NCBI GenBank assembly: GCA_027604005.1
Contig: JADGJT010000370.1
Coordinates: 4,353-18,672 of the forward strand
Length of the DNA: 14,320 bases
DNA from: Dinochytrium kinnereticum
Lineage: Eukaryota; Chytridiomycota; Chytridiomycetes; Chytridiales; Chytridiaceae
Direction: 5' to 3'
Shown piece after piece: positions 1 to 10,198 of this stretch. A model generated the notes under the pieces. That model was not told where the DNA came from. It ran no database searches and saw only the letters and a program-made list of their open reading frames with translations. Both the position numbers and the translations under genes were made by a program. The stretch's first letter is position 1, and the number at the start of each line of letters is the position of its first letter.

Positions 1-1435
1 GGCTCAGGAAACGCCGCCGCTACCCGCCCCCCCCGCCCCACCCCCGCGGGTGTATGCATACCAAAGTAATCCCAACCGTGACGCGCATCTGCTTCAGAAG
101 ACCAGTCGCTTGCGTTGGTGCGTTCAGATGGCGCTTATGAGAGAGAGGCACGTGCATCAACAGTGCTGAGTGCTGGCGTGATAGTGAGCCATGTTGCCCT
201 TGCATTTGCTTTATTTTTTGATGCTTTCCTCTGACTTTGTTAAGATGGTTTTTACTTAACTTGCCTGCTTGTGGTTTTTTACATAACACGCATATCTAAT
301 TGTTATGTGTTGTTATTCATTATTGTGGAAATTACAATGGAGGTTTCGTTCACACTTTTTTTGTCATTTTCATCTTTCTTTTTCCCTTTACTTTTTTTTT
401 CACTCGAAATCCAACTCTATGAGGTGAGCAGGCTCTCTCTTTCTACAACCCATCCACCCCACCCTCCCCACAACCAAAACGCACATTCCTTAGATCCCTC
501 ATCATGATGTCGGCTGTCGAGACGGTGGGGGCGGTGCTGGGGTCAGAGGTTCATGGTGGCTGGAGGAATCTGGTTTTCAAGGGGAATATGGGTTTTCGGG
601 GAAGGTTGCCTGGTTGTTTGAGCGGTATGCCCATCAGCCGGCGCCTTGTCCACTACTCTCGTGAACCCGTCGATCTCCTTTCTCACCAGTCATCGTTCTC
701 TCTCCTCACCCACTCCTCGTATCTTTGAGTCCCGACATCACCAGCTCTACCAGGCTGCGTTGTTGTTGAGGCTTGAGTCATAAGTGTGCAATATCAAATT
801 GATCACCTCTGTAAGAGAGGTGTCCTTGGGTGAGGGGTCTTCTACGGTCTGGTCTCGCATGGGTTTGGATCTGGTTTCTTGCCTGGCCTATTTTAATTCG
901 GGGCTTTACCGTTTTGGTTTTGACCTGGGGTTGGGCTTGAGACAGGGTTTGGACTTGAGACCATATCTGAAGGCCTCTTATTTGTCCCGGCCTCTTGTGA
1001 TCTTCTTTGGTCGTCTCCCTTTGTTGCGCCTTCGATTTTTTTCTCTGTTCGGGGGCGTACTGGGATGACTGGCGAGCATTTTCTACACTGTTTTCCTTCT
1101 CTTTGATTAATATGCCGTTCTTCGATGTTTATACTGATGATCTGTTGTTACAGGTGATCCTTAGAAGGTGGTTGTGGTGGACGTGCTGCATTGGATGCGT
1201 GGGTGGTTATCGCAGTGGAATCAAGCGTCCGCCCCCAGGGAGACGGCTGCTTGCCTGGCCTTGACGCTCCCCTGCAGAAAGAAGCACGGTGGCCGTTCCT
1301 GCATCAGCAGTAACTGGCTGCCCGTCAATAAATAAAACGTCGTCCTCGTTGACTTTGGGGCTGGTGAATCAATTATTATTATTTTGCCCGTTTGGATTCA
1401 CATTTTTTGCTCAGCTGAACCGCAGCAGGTTCAGC
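1..1435 (+). other. 5' flank and probable leader of the F-box gene
   Basis: No protein family is recognisable here. A C-rich tract lies at 23-45. A T/C-rich tract at about 346-403 resembles the pyrimidine boxes found near fungal transcription starts, and it is followed by a CA-rich stretch (about 445-500) typical of a fungal leader. An ATG at 504 opens a 74-codon ORF ending at 728 that resembles nothing I know and may be an upstream ORF. Two candidate leader introns are visible: GTAAGA at 811 to CAG ending 1153, with a TACTGAT branch-like motif about 20 nt before the acceptor; and GTAACT at 1310 to a T-rich CAG ending 1414. Splicing and transcription start are inference only. Confidence 0.35.
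23..45 (-). other. C-rich tract (G-quadruplex motif on minus strand)
   Basis: C runs of 3, 8, 4 and 5 are separated by single bases. On the minus strand this is a four-run G-tract with 1-nt loops. It lies near the window edge and its gene context is unknown. Confidence 0.55.
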
Positions 1436-4400
1436 ATGGCCAGCGAGGACCACCCCCCATGTCTGCGGAGCACCGGCACTGACGACGAGGAGATGGACAA
1501 CTCCATTCTCCTCCAACTGCCATCGAAGGAGCGCCGTCGCTTCCTCGACACAAGACGACGAGCCATGCTCGTTCAACAGCAGCAGCAAGAGCTGTTGCAG
1601 CACATACACCTTCAACGCATGAGGATAAACCATCCTTCGTCACTATCCTCATCTTCTTTACATCCTTATGATCATCATTCATCGACCGGCAGTTGTCCCT
1701 CGTCGCCCTCTTTCACCTCGTCAAGCACCGCCGGAAACAGTAGCACCAGCACCCACATGTCCCAGCAGCACCACCACCAGCACCTGCGAAACTCCTCTCC
1801 CCGCCCCTCACCTTCGCTTGACGCATCAAGAATACCACCTTTCGCGACATCTTTTTCTTCATCGTTAAGCAAGCTGAGTGTGGATGAAGTCATGTACGGT
1901 GGTGGCTCCTTTGGTGGAGTGGAGATGGAGGCCGCTCATGAGCACGAGGAGAGGAGGCTGAGGATGGAGTCGCCTGTTTTGTTGTTACCGAGGGAACTTA
2001 TAACAATGATCTTCAGCTGTGAGTGTCATCTCTCTTTGACCCTGCTTCATTACCAATCTCGATTGATTGGTGGTGGGGTCTATTGAAGGCTGCGGGCGGT
2101 CATCCATGTTTTTCCATTTTTTTTCTTTATGTCTAAAGACGTTTTTTGTTGTATTTGAGCGATGGTGATGACCATTGCTGGGATGCATGCATTGCTAGCC
2201 ATCCTTCCTGTAGTTCTGTGAGCAGTTCTCGGCCATCTCGTCCCAGTTTCTGTTGGTTGATCCTTCTTCTAAAAATTACTTTTTACTTTGCCATTCATTC
2301 CCATCATGACCCAGACTTGACCAAGCAATCGCATCTCCTGAACGTCATTGCTGTGTGCCGATCGTTCAACATTTGCGCGACACCGTTGCTTTACAAGGCT
2401 CCGAGGTTCAAGAATACTTTTTCCTGGGCGCTGTTTAATCAGATGCTAATGAGGGAGAACAATTCGCGGCCTTTTGGGTTGTATGTGCAGGTAAAGGGTG
2501 GTGGTCTGGTGCTTATTTGTTTGTTTGTTCTTTCTGGGAGGGAGGGACAGCTTATAATTAAAAGTTGGCCGTCTATCTTTTATCTTTTTCTTTTCTTTAA
2601 CGGCTCTAGCTAACCACACTGTTTTACTTCATGATAACATCAACATCAACATCAACATTAACAACAACAACAACAACAAATAATTAGATCGTCGATCTCT
2701 CCTCTTACGCCTCGAATTCCTCAACCCAGTCCTGTATGGTCCGCGTCGTTCCATGTCTCTCCGGCCCCTCCTCTGCCCTTTGTCTCCTTCTTCAAGAGAT
2801 CGACAGCGTGGGCGCCAGGACCCAGCGTTCCGGCCCGAGGTGTGGTGCCATTCTCACCGACGGTGCCCACTTACCTCCAAAAGACCTATTTGTTGTCAGC
2901 TCGAGAGCCAGTTCACTGCTTGCTGGATCGGCGGTATCAAATATAGCGGCTCTTGGGAGAGACCAAGCTTATAGGAAGAGGCAGTGGATGAGGAAACAGC
3001 AGAATACCCAGCGGCAGGCTGGGAGTGCGGTCAGGGGTTGGGGTGCGAGGATTGCGGATATAGTTGGCGAGGATTTGGGAGCGGGGAGGGGGAGGAGGGG
3101 GAGGACACCGACTCATTCTGGGATGGTGAATTTGAGGTCGTTTGATCCTGCGGTTCCTCAACCCATTTTGGCGCCATCGTCTATTGGCCCTATAGCTGTT
3201 TCCTGGTCGGCTCCGCCGTCCGCTCCCTCACCTTTATCTACCTTTCCCGCACCCCCTTCTAAACGACCTTTAAATGCCTTGCATCGTGATTCCGCGAGGC
3301 CTAAGGTTACGCCTTTTGGTCATAAAGTGCACAGGAATTTGAGGACTGGCTCATGTGATGCGTATAAGAGGGATGTCCTTTCGAGGGCTTCTGGAAATTC
3401 AAGTTTGAGCCGACCTATACTGGATGATGAATTTGTTTGGAGACATGATCTACTTTCTGCTGCATCCGTTCCAGGAACAGTATCTCCGTCTCAATCTGGG
3501 TCTAGGTTGGAGGCGGAGCCTGCCTCTGGGGTTAGTGCGGCAGTGTCTGATGGTCCTGGAATGTTGGATGAGGCGTTGAAAAATGGAGACGTGCCGTTTT
3601 TGCCAAATTCGACTGGTTCTTTAGCGTCGTCTTCCTCCCAGCCGCTTGCGAGCCCTTCTAGGCAGACTGCGTCGTTGTCGGCAGCGGCAAAGGGGAAGAT
3701 GCCTGCGGTCTTCCCGCCAGAGGAAGATCACCAGGCTTCGTCTCCACGGACCGGGGCTTCGATGTTGTTCCCGGATTCGGCGATCCGAAATCCTTGGCCG
3801 TCTTCCCCCAACCGTCAGAGCCAACGACATCGACTGGAACTTGATGATGGGTTTGGGAGAGAGGGGAAGAGGCCACGTGGGGAGGATGCTGAGTTGGACA
3901 TATCGATTGGGGCTGTTGCTATTGCGTCTGCTGGCGTGAGGATGGGAGATGATTTGATGGAACGACCGTTGTCGGCCTCTGCTCCCTCTCCTTCGTATTC
4001 TTCAAGGATGATGATGAGACCTGTTGATGGACTGACTGGGTTTTCGAGTGATTTGCCGTCGTCGCTGCATCATCAAGAGGACTTTTTGGCGTTTTTGGAG
4101 GAAGATACTATTGTGAGGTCTACGACTTCTGGTGCTGCTTCTGCTTCTTTGAGGAGTGCTGAAGGGATTACGACGATGCACCTAAACAGTGGTGGGAGCG
4201 GAGTTCTCCGATCTGAAAGGGGGTCTTCAGGGATGCCCTCTACTTCGGATGCCTCCCGAGGCTTTAGGCGCATGCTGGGTCCTATGCTGATAACCAACAT
4301 AATCAATCCTAACAGTGATGCTTTTGACGAAGAGGTATCAGAGGATGATGACCTTGTCAGGGCAGAGGAGATCTTACAGTTTTGGTCTGGACCCCATCAT

Positions 4401-5327
4401 GCTAACCCTCAAACTTTCCAACATCCCCTTCACCCTCCGTCTTTTCTGAACCGCGGATCATCTTCGTCATCGTCATCGTCGTCTTCAACATCTTCCTCGA
4501 TGGGATCTAGTGCTTCACTGATTCAGCAGGCTGGAGGGGGTGGTGATGCGTTTGAGGGTCCAGTGAATTCGATTGCGGATGATGATTTCGATGCCGATAC
4601 GCTTTGGAATGCTGAGAATGGGGTTGGAGGCGGTGGCACTGGGATTGAGGAACCTATTGTGCCGGGGACGGGCGGCGTAGAGGAAGATCACCAACATTAT
4701 CACCATTTTCATCATCATCATCACCATCATCATCACCACCATTCGTTTGTCATTGGTCAGTTTCAAATGAACGCACCGGCTTATCAGATGAACGATGCTG
4801 CCGCTCTTCCCCATCACTACCACCACCCTGTTCTTTCTCCCGCACAGATGCCTGACACACTGTTGGCGGCTCAGGCGGCTGTATTCAACATGGCGGGCTC
4901 GAAACGCCCCGTCCGGATCAGCGTTGAAACCTCCACCCTTCTTCGACTCTCCCAATGCTGTCCCAACCTCCGCACTTTAAACCTCGCGTTCTGCCCATTG
5001 GCCCAAGATTACCTGATCAAGGAGACTGGCGAGTACTTGTCCTCATTGCTGCACACCCCTCCCGATTATTTGACTAGGGTGCCCGTCACGCCCATGCAGG
5101 CGCTGCAGGCTGTTGTGGAGGGATGTAAGGAGTTGATTAGTTTGGATTTGAGGGGGTGTGATTGGGTTACGAGTGAGGTTGTTGATATGGTGGTGGAGAA
5201 GGCGACGATGTTGAGGGCGCTTAATTTGGTGAGGTGCCTGAGGTTGAGGAGCAGTGCGGCCAAGTTGTTTTTGGTGAAGGATGTCGGGGAGTTGAGGGAG
5301 TTGGTTACCGAGGCTTTGTGGGGTTGA
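1436..5327 (+). CDS. F-box/leucine-rich-repeat protein, three exons
   Basis: Probable substrate-receptor subunit of an SCF (Skp1-cullin-F-box) ubiquitin ligase; the substrate is unknown. My model joins 1436-2018, 2315-2490 and 2688-5327, giving 1132 aa. Intron 1 is GTGAGT...CAG and splits a Tyr codon; intron 2 is GTAAAG...TAG at phase 0. ATG 1436 is the first ATG in frame and has A at -3 and G at +4. Residues 1-180 are Gln-, Ser- and His-rich. The F-box spans about 183-225: the LPRELITMIFSY core is rebuilt exactly across intron 1 and followed by LLNVIAVCRSF. LRR-like sequence begins at 253 (IVDLSSYAS). Residues about 270-1000 are low complexity, with a Ser run near 844-857 and a His run near 922-939. 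Degenerate LRRs resume at about 1011-1105 (CPNLRTLNLAFC, ELISLDLRGCDWV, LRALNLVRC). F-box and LRR calls are strong; orthology to a named FBXL is not claimed. Confidence 0.87.
2636..2680 (+). repeat. AACATC/AAC microsatellite in intron 2
   Basis: Copies of a hexamer (ATCAAC) grade into an (AAC)n trinucleotide run that ends seven bases before the TAG acceptor of F-box intron 2. The usual pyrimidine tract before the acceptor is replaced by A/C-rich sequence. A CTAAC branch-like motif lies further upstream near 2609-2613. Confidence 0.85.
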
Positions 5328-5790
5328 CTTTTTATTCTTATTTTTACTCTTTTTGCCCGTCTGTGTTTTTTTGTTTGTTTTGTTTTTTGGTTGGATTTTG
5401 GGTTTTGGGCTTTGGGTTTTGGCTTGTCACTTGGTATGTTATGGCCATTGATTCTTTTCTTTTTTTTCTTTTTTTTTGGGTAAGGGGTTACTTTTTTCGG
5501 GACTCGGGAGAAGCTGATGTGCTTGGTTGCTGGTTACCATTCTTATGTGTTCTTCTCTCTGTTTTTGCATGTGAATAGTATTGATGTTTCTCCGTTGTTT
5601 TTTTTTCTTTTCTTTTTCTTTATGGGTTTTGGACTTCCAGCTGTAACCCCATTTCTCTTTCAACTGCACAGGATATTTCTGTTCCATGTATCGTTGAAGT
5701 ATCTATTTCTGTATTTTAAAGGGTATCATATGTTACTGTGGTTTTTTCTGCCAACTTGTTTCCTTGTTCCTTAAAGTTAAAATACTGCGC
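5328..5790 (+). other. T-rich 3' flank / probable 3' UTR of the F-box gene
   Basis: Directly after the TGA stop the coding strand becomes strongly T- and TG-rich for about 450 bases, with long T runs near 5375-5390, 5455-5477 and 5598-5620. No ORF here resembles a known protein. No AATAAA lies close to the stop, so the cleavage site is undefined. This is probably the 3' UTR and terminator zone. Confidence 0.45.
5400..5422 (+). other. G-quadruplex-type motif in the 3' flank
   Basis: Three GGG runs and a final GG are separated by 4-nt T/C-T loops, about 75 nt after the F-box stop. A three-tetrad fold would lack one G; a two-tetrad fold is possible. It would lie in the transcript if the 3' UTR reaches this far. 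Confidence 0.35.
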
Positions 5791-6209
5791 GATTGAAATG
5801 AACAACAAGAGGGACCCCGTTGTTTCATCGACTCTACGAGATGCCTGAAGGGAAGCAGGAAAGCCGTGTCTGAACTGTTCACCCTGTTTCTTTTTCTTGC
5901 TTTTCTTTTCTTCTTTGGTTCTGGGAAACGAGGAGCTTTCCCAGTTATGCTCGAGTTGTTGTTGACAAAGTTATGTGTTCTCGTGGTGATTCAATATGCT
6001 CAACTTTCTTCTTCTTCTTTGCAGCTCTAACTGACTGACTGAATGCCGTGAACTGTACAAAGGCCTTTTTCGGCGATATCGATGTTGGCAAATGCGAGCT
6101 GTTCGATGTTGTTTGTACCCAACGTCTCTCAATAATGTGATCCATGTGACGCGACAAACATGGAACGCGTATTAAATAGACAACGGAAAAAAAATATAAT
6201 CGGGAGTGC

Positions 6210-6236
6210 GGGGGGGGAGGGGAGGGGAAGGAGTGG
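6210..6236 (+). other. Strong G-quadruplex motif
   Basis: A run of eight G is followed by G4, G4 and G3 runs with loops of 1, 1 and 7 nt. This satisfies the usual G3+ loop 1-7 pattern with four runs. It lies roughly midway between the two convergent genes. Confidence 0.65.
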
Positions 6237-7322
6237 GAGGTTGATTGCATCTCTTTTCTTAGCCAAACACCTTTTCCACCATCAAATCTCCATAACCCAC
6301 TCTCCTCATTGCGGGTGCAAAGTTCACTAAGCTTGATCGAAGCGTCCGACCACTTCCACATTGCGTACTGCCAAGTCAAAAACCATCCAGCCCTTCCCCC
6401 TCCCCAGTGTCAATAGAATAAACCTGGGGGGAGGAAAAGGCGGGAAGCGCACAAGAATGGATGAAGAGGAATGGAATGGGTGTGTGAGGTGGGAAGGTGA
6501 GCTGATGTGCAGCTCAGAAAGTTAACAGAAAAACCAGAGAAGGCTGGACTGGTCTTCACAAATGCACCGTTCTCCCCCGTTGTGTCTGTTGGGGGTGGGG
6601 GTGATGATTATCAAGCTGGAAGCTGATATCTTGGGTCAGTCACTTTTGTTCCCTGATATTAGATCAATCTTCAACAGAATATTTCTCCATTTTTATGTCG
6701 CCGAGAGTAGTATCAATCAAGAGAAAAAGAATGCTAAAACATAAGGAATGTATTCTTTGGAATTGAACGATTTTGTGCCAGAACTCATGTCCCTTCAAAG
6801 TATTAATAAAATAGGTGGATTACACGTGGACGGCCGCGGCAGGCTTTTAGAACCCTAATCTCATGCCTCACGTTGGAAGCAAAAGGGTGAAGAAGTTAGC
6901 TGAACAACAGTTTGAAGGTTTTACTCAAAGATGATACGACCATCTGTATAATGCTCATTGCAAAAATGGTTCCGTGAGGTTCTATGCTTTTACACACCTC
7001 GAAAAAAAATAAAAAAATAATGAAGGTATGGCTATTAATGTTCAGTGATCAGTATTTTAGCAAAGCCTCCAGATTCAAGCACTTGGATTAGATCAAGTTG
7101 ATCGAACGTTTTCAACGCGGAAAAAGAAACATTCTCCTCGTCTTTTACAGGAGGGTCTCTCGACAAAGGCTTGATTCCCTTGTCTCCCAGGGGAAAACAG
7201 GTAACATTGAAACGAGGTCAAGAGCAAATAGAGGACAAAGAAAAGCCGGCGAGGGCTCTTACTGTCCGTTTCATCGTCACAACAATAAGTAAGGAAACAC
7301 TCATTATCTTGTTATCTTATCA

Positions 7323-7349
7323 GGGGAGGGAGGTTGGGGGAGGGGAGGG
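7323..7349 (+). other. Second G-quadruplex motif
   Basis: The G runs are 4, 3, 5, 4 and 3 long, with short loops (A, AGGTT, A, A), again on the plus strand. It lies about 400 nt beyond the esterase stop codon, on the template side for that gene. Confidence 0.65.
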
Positions 7350-7754
7350 ACGATTAAGCCAAAAAAAAAACAACACAACCAAACTCACAGCCACAATAAC
7401 AACAGCAAAGATTTTACCGTTGCCAAGGTCAAGATAAAAGGGAGAGAAAAAAAAAGATACAAGGAGTCAAAAAGTGAAACAGACTGACGAGAGGACACCG
7501 ACTGAGGTTCAACAAACCACAAAGTCAGCACAGAAAAACACGTCTACTCTACCACGAAACCCTAAAATGGGTAATATCGCGGATATTAGGGAGGCAGGGG
7601 GGTTGAGGAGAGGAGAGCAAAGATTAACAGGAAATATCATAATACTAGGGAAAAAAAGCATCAGCAAGCCATTTACCAATCAACCAACTAGAAGTAAGTG
7701 AAAGATAAAAAGTCAAGGGCAAAGACCACTTCAACGACTAAGGAAGAAGGCATT

Positions 7755-9739
7755 CTAAACCCCAATCACCGCACCAACAACAGCGCTGACCAAACCCGCA
7801 GCAACCATCCCACCAATCCTCCCCGCCCCACTCCTCGCACTAGTAGTGGTCGACGCAGCAGCACCGGTAGCGGCCAACGTAGCTGCCGAAGAAGTCACAG
7901 TAGCAGCCACCCCCCCAACATTCCCAATAGTAGGTTCCGGCACATCCGCCAGAGAAACATTCCTCCTCAAAGCCTCAACAGTCAACATGCCCAAAATCTC
8001 ATGTCCCTTCGCGGACGGATGAATCCCATCAAAGAAAAGGTAATTGTCTGGATTGGGGCACACCGTGACGCTCGTCGCACCGGATCCGTCTTCGGCTTGA
8101 CGGCGGAAACGCGGGGCGGAAAGGGGGGAGAGGCCGATTGAGCGGAGTAGGTCGCTGGATTGGAGGAGGGAACTGGCGTTTTGGCGAGGGGGGGTAACGA
8201 GACAGGGTTCGGTGAGAACGGTGAGGTTGTAAGGGTTTGAGGGAGTGGTGGTGATGGTTAGGATAGGGTCGTAAGTGTTAACCCAGTATAGGTTGTATGG
8301 GGTTTTCGACTGGTGAAATGTTGGATGAGGGAAAAGGGGAAGAGAAATGTTAGAGATCGGAAGGGATTTGAAAAAGATGGGGTTTGAGTTGGCAAACAAA
8401 GCAACGAAGGGAAAAAAAAGGTATAAAAAAACAATACATAGAGAGAAAAAGGGCAAACCCCCAATTTTCCCCGGCTCATTCCAAAAACGAACCAACTCCT
8501 CACCAAAAACATACCTGAAAAGTAAGCAAAGCAGTTCGGAGAGCCTTATTGTGCGCAGCCGCGATCCCGCGAATGAGACCCGCAAAGCTCGCCGCGACTT
8601 TCAAAACACGGATAACGACCGGAGTGGCCTGAAGAGGGCCAAGGGTCTGAGTGAGAACGTGCTTTGCATTAAACCTCGTGACAAGCGATTCGATCCCCGA
8701 TGCGACGGATCCTGCGATCACCGGGACCACGGGTAGTCCTTGGCTGTCGGTTTTGAATTTAAGGATGGGTTAGTTAAAGAGGTGCATATTCTATGTGGTG
8801 AGGGGTTCGGATGCCAAAGGGGGTAAAAGAATGGATAAATATGGCCGCTGTGCAGAGGCGGCTTTAGTGGTAAAGCAGAGGCATTTCTGATGCAAAACAA
8901 GCCGCCTTTGCCGGCAAGTTTCGCGCTTCTCTCGCCCTTCTATCGCGGTCTCACTCCTACCGGACAGCAGGCACTCACCCAAAGAGCGAAGCGAGATAGT
9001 CATTTCCACCGATGAAGACGACGTAGAGCGTCTCATCGGGGTTAAGGTTCAGCTGGGCCTTTGCAAAGTTGTCAATCTGACGGGGGAGGTCGGGGACGGC
9101 GCTGAAGGTCCCTGACTGCGAGGCAGGAACGTTTGAGGCGTTTGCGACGGCACCTCCGTACGCAAAGTTTCTGAGGGTCGCGTTGTTGTAGGCGAGAGCA
9201 AGGTGTTCGACCCTGTTTGTTTTGTTGGTGGTTAAAAGTAGAAAAGGAGGTAGAAAGTAGAGTCGGTTTAAAGCAAGGTAGAGAGCGTCGCACAGCCCAT
9301 GGCCCGCCCACAGCTGAACACAAGCCCATTCATTGACTTATTCACTTGGGGGGGTGATGCAGCACCCAAAGAATCCATGCCCATGGATGGGGCCATGATC
9401 ATTCCATCCATCCATCCATTCATCCATCGATCCAGCAACGCACGCACAGACAAAAAGACACCACCCACCACATGATGCCGTTGGAGAAGCGCCCCATAAA
9501 GTACGGCGGCGACGCTGGCCTCACGCCTCCTGTGAGGTTGAACACATTGCCCGTGTCGGAGAACGAGTCGCCAAACACCACAATGTCCTTGAACTAGGTA
9601 GGCATGTATGCGAGAAGGGTTGGTTAGATGCATGGTGTGTGGCTGAGGGAAGGGTGAATGAGCTAGCTACCTGCTGCTGTGCGAGGGCGGTGTGGGCAGA
9701 GGCGATCAGCAGCAGCAGCACAGCGCAGAAGAGGGCCAT
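7755..9739 (-). CDS. Secreted, probably GPI-anchored SGNH/GDSL esterase, five exons
   Basis: Serine hydrolase of the SGNH superfamily, close to fungal GDSL acylhydrolases/acetylesterases (CE16-like); likely hydrolyses acyl or acetyl esters outside the cell. Minus-strand exons, in order: 9739-9671, 9593-9469, 9212-8979, 8743-8515, 8309-7755. Every junction is GT-AG and in phase, giving 403 aa. The signal peptide is residues 1-20 (LLLLIASAHTALA). Block I FGDSFSDTGN carries the nucleophile Ser33, block II is NFAYGG (about 80-85), block III GGND carries Asn135, and block V FFDGIHP carries Asp313 and His316, so the catalytic set is complete. Cys255 and Cys303 may pair. Residues about 350-380 are Ala/Ser/Thr-rich and 385-403 form a hydrophobic tail, as in GPI signals. 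ATG 9739 has A at -3 and G at +4. Family call is firm; substrate and GPI anchoring are inference. Confidence 0.9.
9404..9434. repeat. ATCC-type microsatellite in esterase intron 2
   Basis: Imperfect tandem ATCC tetranucleotides lie inside the 256-nt second intron of the esterase. A related (CATC/ATCC) tract lies outside the gene at 10137-10198. Confidence 0.8.
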
Positions 9740-9818
9740 GATGGTTACGTGTGTGGGGGGTGTTGGTGTGAATGCGGGGGGATGGATGGAGGGGGGGTGG
9801 AGTATCAGCGGGTATCGC

Positions 9819-9825
9819 TTAAATA
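9819..9825 (-). promoter_or_regulatory. TATA-like element of the esterase gene
   Basis: On the minus strand the sequence reads TATTTAA, about 80 nt before ATG 9739. The interval is C/CA-rich, as expected for a fungal leader. Spacing is compatible with a TATA box and a leader of about 50 nt. This is inference from position and motif only. Confidence 0.4.
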
Positions 9826-10136
9826 TCCTCTGATTCAAAAGATATTTGATGGCGCTTCTGTCTTTCTTTTGCTCTTGCTGCGGATTCCAAATCAATAATA
9901 ACAATAATAATGTTTCGGTATGTCCATAATGATAATATTATATCACGTCGCCATGCATGTGGTGTCACTGCTTTTATTTATATTCAGCCGAGCTGAAGGT
10001 TTCTGCAACTTGAAATTAAAAGATATAAACAAAAAACCAAAAATAAAGTAAAAACACCTTGCCATTATTACTTTTTCTAAACTTATTATTATTATTGATA
10101 CCTCAAGAAAAGAAAACGTAAACGGCATCTGCACAG

Positions 10137-10198
10137 CATCCATCCGTCCAACTATCTATCCATCCATCATCTGCAGTCCATCATCGTCAGTCCATCCG
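10137..10198. repeat. Degenerate ATCC/CATC simple-sequence tract
   Basis: Imperfect CATCC, ATCT and CATCAT units run for about 60 nt upstream of the esterase. The motif is related to the one in esterase intron 2. No function is evident. Confidence 0.7.

Larger units (their letters stand above)
5791..7754. other. Gene-poor spacer between convergent genes
   Basis: I find no gene I can defend. The longest open stretch (5945-6379, minus) has no ATG at its end, ends in low-complexity residues and resembles no family. About 6990-7750 is A/purine-rich on the plus strand, so it is T-rich on the esterase coding strand, mirroring the T-rich flank after the F-box gene. AATAAA hexamers occur near 6417 and 6803 on the plus strand. 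G-rich tracts lie at 6210-6236 and 7323-7349. No tRNA-like cloverleaf, transposase or terminal inverted repeat was seen. Confidence 0.5.

Noticed and set aside
1289..1435. N-terminal extension of the F-box protein upstream of ATG 1436
   Set aside because: The extension begins with GTG and has no ATG in frame. ATG 1436 has a good start context.
5400..5422. Telomere-like repeat
   Set aside because: The units (GGGTTTT, GGGCTTT) are few and irregular and do not match TTAGGG.
5945..6379. 144-codon minus-strand ORF
   Set aside because: It has no ATG at its start, Lys and Thr low-complexity ends and no recognisable family.
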